Below are positions 23,365 through 35,300 of a stretch of 64,000 nucleotides of DNA, piece after piece. Numbering within the stretch: the stretch's first letter is position 1; every line of letters starts with the position of its first letter. The notes below the pieces were generated by a model. That model did no database searches, was not told the DNA's origin, and worked only from the letters and a program-made list of their open reading frames with translations. The stretch comes from Apostichopus japonicus (taxonomy: Eukaryota > Echinodermata > Holothuroidea > Aspidochirotida > Stichopodidae), in assembly GCF_037975245.1 (NCBI RefSeq), contig NC_092576.1, forward strand, positions 5,292,501 through 5,356,500, read 5' to 3'. The translations under genes and the position numbers were made by a program.

Positions 23365-26300
23365 ACAGATATTCTTTCGGAGGACCAAACACGATATACA
23401 CACGATGGGATAGTAAAGAGGTTGATGAAAGCATCTGAAGACGAGGTGAAAAACTTTTTAAAGGAATTTTCTGATTTAAATTACCTTACTTTCGATTCAG
23501 TGTGAATAAGCAATAATGAAATGATGTACTTAAGGTTCTTTTGTCAAACCATAACAGGTGGTGGAAGGATCTGAAAATATGAGACATTGAAAATAAAGGT
23601 GACCGATCCATAGATAGTTACATTCGTTATTTCATTCTATTTTGTTTAAATTTCACATTAGCCAAACTATCCACTAGGTTCATATATACATCTTACAAGT
23701 GAAAAAATTGTGAAATATGTTAACCGTTCAGTCTTGTCTTAAAAATGCATGATGTTTCGATCATTGAACAATATTTCAAACAGCGACGTCACTTATTTTT
23801 GACTTTCAGTGAGTTAAAATTCTTGTTTACTTTTCTTAATACTTGTTTCTGTTGAAGCAATGATATGTGAAATGTTAAAACAAAATTTCCTGCAACTAGT
23901 GTCCACTTCATTTAGAAATTTTCAAACTCTACAGAAGAACACTGCAAAGTGTATTAACACTTTGTAATATAGATACGATTTAACTGATTAATAATTAGGT
24001 AAAATAATGGACTTCGAAATCACACACGTGATGTTGAATAACTATCATGAAATATGTAAATTTGTTGCGTATTTGTGAAGAATAATTTGTAAACTTTAAA
24101 TGCTTCAAGTTACGGCGATTGAGATATGAATATAACATAAAAATATTTTTATAGTTACTGTATTAAATGAATGAAAACGTTTTTTGTTGTTACAGAGATG
24201 AAGCATTTTTGTTTGGCTGATATTCATCTCCATTGCCAATTAGCAGTTTGCTTTCCGACCCACATCATGTTAAGGACTTACCTATCTCAACTCAGACCTA
24301 TAGGCATTACTTAATTAAAAAGAATCATGAAGCAAAAAACACACATTAAGCATCGTCATATCAATATTATCAATATAAATTAACTAAGCTCATTTGAGAC
24401 AACTGTCATGTTTCAATTTTCGATTTTCATGTTAGGATTTATTTCACACGATATGACAGACACACCTATTATAGTTATATCAATTGTAAACTGTATTATT
24501 GTTAGCCAATCTTTGCAAAAACCTTGTGATCTATCCTAGTTAGTCAATGATCAAAATAACGTTGATAATGTTTTAAGGTTCCTCATTCATGTTTGCTCAA
24601 ACTTATTATGTAGTTAATTTCTTCAATAGGTTGACATTGAAATGGTTATACTGCGAGACAGCTTCATGTCAGTTGAAGATAACGGTGTAGCTATTAATCT
24701 TAGCTCTGGAGCAGTTTTACCTCCGATTAACACCTTGAAAAGTTTGTACTTTGAAAACGAAAAATGGCAACAATGGGACTTAACCAAATTGATAAGTATC
24801 CTACAATATGCGTGTCACAGAAGTCCACCGACTGAAATCAAGTAAGCGTTGTTATATTGAACAGTCGCCTATTATTCATATCGTCTGAGAAAGAATTACA
24901 TTTATTCAATTACCTATTTGTTGGAATAATTACTGTTAGAGTATAACTATATGTGAAGACATTTTAGCAATACGTCGAACCATCTCGTGCTTACATACAG
25001 TATGTACTGCTATAAGCGAATTGATTGATTTATCTACCAAACAAATAAGTTGATGTGCTCCTTCATTTGCGCAGGCAGCAGTAGACGTGAAATGGAACGA
25101 AAACGATAAAAAATAATTCAACCCGTATTTGCAGACTTAACAATAAGAGTATCATAATGCACACCTTTTAGTGTATCTAATGGCAAAAAAACTGACGAAT
25201 TAATACAATTTCTTCTCAAAGGATTGAGAGAATTCTGCTGCCGTTTGAATTTGAGAACAAGTTGAGCACATTACAGCAGAAACCATCAGGTAAGACTGCA
25301 GTTTAATAAATTAATCTAACAATAAATTAATCTTTACAATTAAATGTTGAGGACGTTAAATGAAGTTGTGTTAATCATTGCAACTACACGATTAAGAACA
25401 TCATTAAAGCAAGTATGTGTTGAGAACAGGACGCCAGTACTATAATTGAGGGGGTACTAAACGAATGTCAAGAAGACTGTTACTTGTGCTACAAATACAG
25501 ATCGCACAATTCATCTGTTGAATCGGGAATTACTAGGTTTATCAAGTATAGTCTTCAAAACGGATGTAAATGACAACACGGGCTAGTACTAAATGTTTTA
25601 CACCTTCAAGTTTTCATAGATACAAGACTAAAGAAAACACTTTTTACGGTCTCTTCCAGTTGTTTGGATTCCTGGTGTTGCAGCTGCAGGATTACAGCGT
25701 ATTAATTACGACACTGGACAGTGGGAGGTATGTCCTGGTAACATATGGTATATGAAGATATCATTTTAAATAGACTTATTTTAATATACCTTTTACATAG
25801 TAGAAGAACTAACGTAGTCAAATTCATCTGGGATACGTCTTAATAACACCCATCAAGTTCTTGCTAAGGTCTTCTTGCATACATATCAAGGGAAGTAAGG
25901 TGTACTTATCATGTTGTTATTTGTTTATTCACACAGAGTAAAACACAAGGTCCTCTAGAAAATTATATATATAATTGGCTTGTAAGTATACATAACTTAG
26001 TAAAATATATTTCAATCCAGTGCAAACAGGCATGTGAACAGTTGAAGTCAACAACACTTGGTTCCGTTCAACGACTCATATTTTTCAGGAGTGGCGCAAT
26101 TACGTTTTACTTCTGGGGAGGGGGAGGAGGAGGTGGTTGCGCCACGGCTTTTCAGAGGATATATTAGACAGAACAGCAATGACCTGGATGTATCAGGATG
26201 ATGTTAAGAAGTAGAATCAATTGCCTATTTTTTCGTATTTATTAATGAAACGGCTTAAAATGTGTGTAGAATTTATTTAATAGTATATCAGTATATTATA

Positions 26301-29300
26301 ATTAGGCCAAGTCTTCTAAAGAAACCACGAATGTAGTGTTAGAATTACCTTATGCCAAGTCGATCAGTGTATTACACTGAATATTCATCTATATAGACAG
26401 GCAATGGTGTTTTGCAGCTGTATCATGAGTAGAAGGAACGAATAAAGGGTTCTGTTATTTGGGGAAAAGTTACATTGCCTTTACATTTCCACTTCCGGTC
26501 ACTGCATGTCTGGTATATTAGCTGGTATGCTTGCCTACAAATTATGCTAACTGTAGACTAAGTTAGAAATAAACAGAGGAATGGATATTTAAGAAACAGG
26601 ACAATGTTTGCATTTTTAAGACAATGAGCGATTAATTCCCATGATATTAATCGTATCACTATGGTGCAATTAAGCAGTAATTAGTTTATCATATTATGTT
26701 AAATTTGTATCTTTAACTTAGTGACAACATTAGCCTGTCGGTTGTTTCACATCTTGTCTTTCAGTTAAAGAAGTTTGAGGTATGTCTTTTTGTTTGCCAT
26801 ACTGTAATAACTCTCCACATTACCATGGTTTCCTATCTTATAGACATCTTCTCTACAATCAAAGCCAAGCTGGTGGTTTGAGATTTATTATGAATGATTT
26901 ATTACCTCTTGCAGAATTAATTATGAACAAACCCAAAGTATAGAGAACCCTTATAAACACATAACGTTTTAAGTTCTGTATTACACTTTTATGTGATTGT
27001 CGTTGGCAAACAGATACTCTCAAATTATCTTCTTTACAAGAAACAAACTGTAATAAAGGAAATAAATACACAGATAAAGGTCACTTCCAATTTAGTAGAA
27101 AATATTTCATTTCACGTTTTCTTTCCGTGTTAGTTTTGCATGTTCTGTTTATGTGCGTGATAATATTGAACTTCATGTCTAACACTTGTATTACAGAAAG
27201 AGAAGGCAAATGAAGAAGTGGTAAGTAAACTGGTAAATTTAGTATCCCATTATAAGTGGTAATTATGCCTGTACTTTTCGTCAGATTAATTTATCAAATT
27301 ATTCTACGAGCAGGCAAGGATTCTATAGATATTGTGGTAAACTTGGTAAAATATTAAAGAAAACATTGTACTTACGAGTAAAATGTAAGGATTTGTATGT
27401 GTTTATACAATTATGTGACCCATATTATTTGGGTAGGACAAAATATGGGTTTTTAGTGTATCATCAATGAATACACGCTTTCCGTTCTCCCGCATTTTCT
27501 TTCCCTAAAATATCATTAGTTTAGGACAACTATTTACCTTGATGACCCCAGAGACGGCAGGGCCTGGTGAGGTTGTCTGGTCGTGGGCTTAATTCTCCAC
27601 CCCACTTTTTGGTCTGTAGTAAAACCTGTATTTGACAAACCAAAACATAGAGCGCAAATAATATTCATAAACTAAAAACAACTCGATGTTTTGAGATTAA
27701 ATGACGTCAGTTTGAGGAAATGGTTGGAAGTTTGAGGTATAGTAGTCGAAGGTTAGAGAATATAGAAATATAGAAAAAAAAAAGAAAAAAAAAGTTGAAA
27801 TTGTTAAATAACATCATTTCTTATTCTATGGGACGAAATCAAGCAAAGAGGTAACAAAGGTCGAAACGATCGACATTTTATGATAAGAAACATAAATTTA
27901 GGTATTACAACTTAGAGACGAAAGTGGAATTTATATAAACAAAAGCGAGGTTAAGCGGGTGAACAGTCAAAATTTCGAGATAAAATGTTGAAGTTTACCA
28001 TCTGCAGTGGCCCAACGAAGCATAAAAAGTAGAGATACCCAAAGTGACCACCGGTTGTTATTCTCCCTTCCCATTCCACTCCCCATCCTTATGATAGCTC
28101 CCTACGTACCTCACTGCCCGTTGCTGTTGAGTTTGCCTTAGACGTCACAGAGGACAAAGTTCGAAAAATCTTAGTCAAATTCCCCCATTTTAAGATGGGA
28201 TCCACCGTTCTTGGACTGCCGTGTAAGAGGAAGTAAATATGTTATGCATTTTAACTGGCAATTGGCTATGTGTCACATGTTCCCATGAACATCACCTGTA
28301 CTAATTGCAAAACAAATTAATGTGTTACCACAAGGGACTTCAACAATGGACATTAAGAAAATATGAACGTACACTCCCGTGTAGGGAGGAGGAGCCGACT
28401 GGGGGACCAAGAGTAAACATGATTGGGGATGCCCTCACCAACATGTCATGTCCTCCCCGCACCTTGGTTCCGCTACTACGGTCATGACTTAAAGGTGGGA
28501 TCGCTCGTAATTTCCTCGTAAATTCTGTCCTTCACACCACCCGATTCAAAAATAATATCAATACTACCCTCTATCGGTTCATCCTGTTGTCTCGTAATTT
28601 CTCACCAATCCCGTATTTACGGCTAGTAAGCAATAAACGGGTTCGGTTACTTGAACGGTGGCCTTGGCGAAATTCCTGCATAGTTTCTTGTCTGTGGCAG
28701 TACAGGGAGTTGTTATGGAACAACTCCCTGGTCAGTAGTGTGCGGTATTACGCCGCGTTTTCGTGTGTATTGTGTGATACAAAACTCTGTGCTTTGTTTT
28801 ACGTTCAGAACTTTTTCACAACTAATGGGCTGTACAGTATAAGTTACGGTCGAGCTTTGCATCAGGCGTAATAGTTTGACCAGGGAGCTGCTACTCTAGC
28901 AGTTCCCTGCTTTTACTCTTTTAGGCCTACATGGTGAGCAGTCGAAGTCAAGAAACAGCTCAAGAAACTAATAGTTATGAGCTTTATGTCTGATTCACGC
29001 TGACTGGTGTCACAAAAAGACAAACGCGAATGAGTGAAAAAAAATGACTGAAGTGATTACAAACTATTGGGTATCAAACGTAAAGTCAAGTCCGTCATGT
29101 GTAAACAATTGGTATTTCAGCCACTTTAGGTATTAATTATACATAGACAGAGTCACAGCTTACATTGTATTTTAGATATAAATTTTAGTTATATATCAGG
29201 AGGGAAAGTCAAAGCATTTTATGTCATATACCATATATAGATAAATATGTATATTTAATTATTTTTGAACTCCTGGCAACGGGCCCTTTAGGCGATCACA

Positions 29301-32300
29301 GAGCACTTGCCCTAGCTACACCCTGTCCTCCTAACCGGTGCACGTAAACCCTGTCCTTGCACCCCTTTGACCCGAATTAAAAAATAACGAAACTTGAACG
29401 GAAAAGGGAAGGAAAATACGTTGCCATAAGGGGCGGCTCCACCCTCTTTAGAAAGGATTGGCAAAAAGGGAATAAGTACATGAACAATAAACTAATAGTT
29501 ATTTCCATTGAAAAGTGTCTCGATGAGCATCGGCCGTCAAAGCAAAACACTTTTTTTTCTAAATCACGTCAGTGTATTGCTTTCCAGCGTACTGTACTCC
29601 CAGAATTGACTATCCTGCTTCTTGTTCCGAACGGCTCCCAACGAAATGCCAGAAAGTCGGCAACGGGGTTGGGGTGGGTTACCCAGCTCCACCATGGGGC
29701 ACCTCATCACGACTGACTCGAATTACAACTCGAAACTTTAACTGAAACTGGATTGAATTAAAAAATATATATACTAGCTGTCTGCATGGATCATACTTAT
29801 CTATAATATTGTGTGACCATATAGGCGTACGGGCTCTATATGTCAACCAGGAGAGATTGGGGGAAGCTTTTTTTCTTGCCACAGAAAATTAAACATTGCC
29901 CAGAAGTTCCTAGCACGATTAATTCATTTCAAACTTCGACGGCAATGAAGGACAAAGAGAACCATATAGGCCTATGCCTGACTATAAGATCATTGAACCA
30001 TCACGAACAACTCTGAATAATCTTCCATTTGCGGATTCATTACACTGGGAATAAGGGGTGGGGGTGAGGCTTTCCATTTGATCCGCAAGTATATTGAACG
30101 GTCACCACAACAAGGGTGTATAGCTTGGGACTAGCACGGGGAGACTTGTCAACCTTGTGAACTTTTTTTGGGGGTGAGATGCGGGGGGGGGGGGGGCGGT
30201 GAGTCGGCAAACTAAAACATACAGGGTAAACTGAGGGGAGGAAAGAGGTCAAAAAAAGAAAGAGTGAAAGACAGATGAAGGGATGGAGGAAGAAAGTAAA
30301 GAAAATGTGGAGATGGAGGCTATGGGTAGAGATAGATATGATATGAAAGTACAGAGAAAAAAAAAACAAGAGCAGAAAAATTGAGATCACTGGGATACTG
30401 TCAAATACACAAGAATATACAATCTAAATACTGGAATTAAATAATGCACAACATAAATACGGCTTTATGACATCAACAAATCAAAGGGGAAGGATATAAT
30501 GTTTCAAGGATGCTGGAAAATAAGACACAACAGAAGATGATTATGGTTTCTGATCTATTAGGCTTCTTCTCTCTACTGCTACCAGGATGTAAGAGACCAC
30601 AGGGACTCGCACAACTCTTTAAGTTGTGATGACCTCTGACCCTTACTATGCCTAACTGTTATCTTGCCAGGAAATAAATACACCAGTGCATGAGAGGAGG
30701 TGAGAGACAGGACTGATTGATCGTGTCGATAGGGGTACATGTGATTCAAGAAGATAGATGTAAACATTAGCATCGTTTGGACACTTCAAATGGGACCCCC
30801 TCCCCACCCCCCACACCCTCCCCCACGCTCAAATCATATCCCCTCCTGGCAACGGAAATGAACACCAGTATAAATAAACCGATACAGATATTTATACACT
30901 CTGTGCGTGTAGGCCTATATACAATAATATAAAGCTGGCCATTCTCTGATTGTTACTTCTTGATTGAATTTCCCCAACCTTGACTTAGAGGGTGGCCAAG
31001 CTCCTGATTCACAGTTATAGCTACTATCGAACGAAATGGACGAAAGCAATTTATCTCAATCTGGTGATGCAGATGTATCAATAGCTGCTAATCCAACGTT
31101 TGTGAATGTCGCACAACCTGTCAACAAATGTCTGGGAAAAGTGCTTGTCCCTGCCATACGTATGATCTCTTTTGTTCAGGATCATGTAAATGTGGCAATG
31201 TGTATTCGTATAGTCTGAGGTTTCTCTCCCATGCTGCTCCATATCTAATCCTACTGGTGACATTGGACAGAACATTGGCAGATGGCTTCTTGAGAGGTGT
31301 TGAAGTAACTGGATCAGGTGTATCTGTAGAGATTACATAAAACAAGAGTTACTAGATTGCAAGTATCCTGCTATAGCTTCTATGGCTGTGACTAAAAATA
31401 TACCTTTTGTTTAGAACTTATCACACTTATGCAGCACTGGAAACTGATATTTCAATTTAAATGGTGTCATTGAGTTTAGAGGGCATTGAAGTTACAAGTA
31501 TGTTGGTGAAACCAAGACCACCCTCAAGAAGCAGTTCTAGTCACAAGTCAATACCATGAAAATGGAGACTCCAGTAGGGGAACACTTTCAGCTGCCCAAT
31601 CATACCATTAAAGACATGTCCCAACAGGTAACTAAATTCGTATTTAACCATCTCAGACACAGTACACCACAGCAGAGATAGAGAGAGCGGACGGAATGCC
31701 CTAGCACCATTCAACTGAATGGGCTCAATATACAGGGACATGACTAACTTTATCCTGCTCCATCTCTGTATTCTGCTATAGTTTATTCACCCTCTCTCCT
31801 TACTTAATCCTCGCTTTGTACGCAGTTTAGCACAGTTTATCTAAATACCTCTGCTTTCACTGACTCCTTTTGTTCAATACACCATTAACTTCTTTCTTTG
31901 TGTTCACCATGTCCTCTCTGTTCCAGGCTCTATTGTGTCTCTTGAATTTACTGTTACTAGTCAGTTTGCCTCTAAAGAAGATCCTGATAATATCAGGCCC
32001 ACTTACTTTTATAAATTTTCATACACATGTATGCTTTTTAGTGGATGAGCAATATGCTACCATTTTTTTCTTTTCTTTTGGAATTTAATGAGAATGAAAT
32101 TGTATTATTTTTCTGATCACATCAGATCAGATAAGATTAGCACTGCTCTTCCAGTCTGTAATTCATGCAAGGATAAACATATAAATTTACCTTCTCCTTT
32201 CTGAGTGTCAACTGATCTTTCTGTGGTGACAGCTGCTGAGAATGCCTCTGTTTGACTTTCAACATCTTTCCGGAAAAGATGCATTTGAAACCTATACAAT

Positions 32301-35300
32301 GAAACAAAAAAAATTGTCCGTAAATCATATAACTGAAACAGTAATTTTACTGTACACCCCAAGCTTAATTGTATGCGTAATGAATCTGGTAATGACTAAA
32401 TCATTACAAACATACATGTTTTTATCTGACCTACCCAAGGAAAAGTATGAAAGAGAAAAGTAACAAACAAACACTTAGGCAGATTTCAATAATAACATAT
32501 TGTTAACCCACATTGATTTTAACCCAGATAAGGATGAGATATTCTTTCATACTCTTCTTCAACATATCCATAAACCGCGGTACCTTTCAAGAATTGTAAG
32601 GATAATTTTGTGTGCCCAACTGCTTGCCCAACAACTTGAGCTCACATGTCAATGTAAAATTTACTATGTAAACTTCCTGTCTTAGTGAACTGATTGGTTT
32701 CATATCGCTAAAAGATGTCCAGTCTTTTGATCAAAGTTTGATGTACACTCATTTTTTACCTACTGTGTAAGCTTCCTGTTTATGTGAGCAGTTGGTTTCA
32801 TGAATGAGAATTGAGATGCTAGCTTACTCCATGACATAAGCCCACCTTTGTGAAAAATTCCTGTTTACATGAATAGCTTGATTTCAGACTACCATTAATT
32901 TAACGCTAGATTACTCTCCACAAGAGATAGTTTCGGCCACCAAATTTAATAGATATTATAATTTTTGAACACTAAACATCAGATCATTCACAAGAAGCTG
33001 AACAAAAACAAGCATAGTACTGACTATATATAAAAAAATATGATAACTTAGCACAGCATCATAAAGTATGAGCATCAAGCCTACACAAAAAAAAAACTGG
33101 TACTTTCTTACCTCCAGGCATGGCTATATAAAGGTTTATATAGGTATAGCTATATGTACTATGGTCCCTCAATTTGTGAGGCTAATTTACCTAATTTCTT
33201 GCATAGCAGTTGGGTTCCTTCAAAAATCCCAAACACAGAAATGTACACATGATTGCTGGAATATGGACAGACAGTCAGTAGATAACAGTATAACACCCTG
33301 TTGCCCAAATGAACCATTAAAACTTGATTGCATATATGCTGGCTGTGGCTGACCTTAGAAAAACCTAAGGTCTAGTTGCATACGCAGCGGTGTGAAAACA
33401 TGTGAATCAGTTAGGAGTGATTCTAAATTATTTATGTAGATGCATTATTTTTATAGGAAAAATTGCAGGTCCATGTGGTTGTACTTGTACAGCACAGTAG
33501 GCCTTCCTCACTGGTGTATATTACAAAATTAGGGAATACAGTTACTATGAACACTAAATTCAGATACTTATTACTAATACTATAGGTTATGTTATATGCC
33601 TAGTTAATTATGACTGGGCATAGGTGAGGCTTTTCTTCAAATGCTCATTCACAAGAATTATTCTTCAAACAAGGACAGCTGATAACAATTTAGAACCTGG
33701 AGGGGGTGGGGATGAACAGATCACCTAGGCCTAGTGGTTAGAAAATATATTTCCATCAATTTGTTGAGGCAAAAACAGTTTACTTTTTGGTGATGAGAAG
33801 GCCCAGCTTTCCATGGCATAAATATGAGGAGTGAAACTAAAGACCCCCCGTCCCTGTCAGTCTTCTTTAGGAAGGATATTTTAATTTTTAACTGTATACA
33901 GTAAAAAGTGGCTATTCTTACGACTAGTCGTAAGAATAATTTCCGATACGCATGGGCAGTTGCTATTTTTATGATTAGGAGCACTGGCGGATCCAAGGGG
34001 GCCATGCCCCCCCCCCCTCCCCAAAGGTGAGCTAAAAAGTGTTTCCGAACATCCGCTAAATCATATGATTGGAAATTAAAAAAATCGAGAGGAATAGCAG
34101 TGGTAGACTAGTCTAAACCATTTCGTATTCTGGTTTAAAATTAAATGCAGAGCTCCCAACTGACCCGCAATTCGCGGGAATTAGACCCGCATTCTAACAC
34201 CTAACCCGCTGACCCGCACAAGCGTCCGAAAAAACCGCATTGTAATTGTCAAGTATACATAAAATAATTTGCATCAAATTTTGACTTAGCAACCATCATT
34301 TCTTTAGCATTTAGCATAATAGAGTATAAAACCTCCTTTACAGCATCATTTGAACTTGAAATTAGTCTATATTTCTTTTCATTGGGGCGAGCAGCGAACA
34401 TTTTCATGCAACGGGAAAGAATGAATTATCACCTACTATTCAATTTATTGATGTTACACACAAAAAAATGCATATTTCTCAGAAAATTTTGGGTGACAAA
34501 AGCCTTTCTAAGTGCCACCATTTTACATGTAGGCATCACCAGGATTCCAAAAAATTCAAAAGGGGGGGGACACCCCCTCCCATTATACCCCTCCCCAGGA
34601 CGGCAATTCGTGGCATGGACCAGCATTTGCCTTCTCAAGAGTTGGGAGCTATGTAAATGTATGAGCATGAGGATTTACAGTTTAACACCAGTTTGCAGTT
34701 ACAGGCTGGTTGTAAGAAATTTATAACCTATGAGAAATAAAATTTCTTGAGAAAGATGATCGGAACTTTGTTTTATAAATATTTTAGAAAATTACACCTG
34801 GGAAACATTTTTTTTAGAAGTAAATTAACATCACAATTGTACAATTTTGTGGCACCAAATTGCATCTGAGGGCATTCAGCAATAGAAAATTTTCCAAAGG
34901 GGAGGGGGGCACCCCTCCCCCATATCACTCTAATGCCACCTTGGCCCCTCCCAAACAAAGGCCCTGGATCCACCAGTGATTAGGAGTACTAATTTTACAA
35001 CGAGGAGTAACAATAACTTCCGGTTAGGGTTAGGATTGAGGTTTAGGGTTATGTTTAGGGTTACCCCTACTACATGCGCAGTTGCTTTATTTACTTTACA
35101 GCACATGAATTTGCCTTTGTCGTAAGAATAGTTTATAAATAATTGTTACCACTAGTCGTAAGAATAGCCACGGCCTATACAGTATCCTCATGACAAGCAT
35201 TCACAAACAGTGATGATGACTCAGTAATACAACTTACTGCTATTTTGTGCTAGGATAAGTATGATAAGGTTAGCATACGCTAGGTCCATTGGAAAAATAA

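Larger units (their letters stand above)
33904..35175. mobile_element. Palindrome-ended inverted-repeat element with 9-bp target duplication
   Basis: It is flanked by TATACAGTA at 33895-33903 and 35176-35184. The ends share GTGGCTATTCTTACGACTAG in inverted orientation (33908 onward, and 35152-35171 reverse complement); the outer four bases differ. The left end includes a perfect 24-bp palindrome at 33914-33937. A 9-bp duplication suits Mutator-like elements, but no transposase is present. It also holds degenerate TTAGGG-like repeats at 35021-35065. It is interrupted by the hAT-like element at 33982-34978. Confidence 0.65.

Noticed and set aside
29270..30855. Element bounded by the 13-bp direct repeat CTCCTGGCAACGG at 29270-29282 and 30843-30855
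   Set aside because: No inverted ends or retroposon tail lie inside these repeats; 13 bp shared between transposon-rich sequences may be common ancestry or chance.
35021..35065. Interstitial telomere
   Set aside because: The GGTTAGGG-like units are few, degenerate and inside a transposon, so they are better explained as part of that element.
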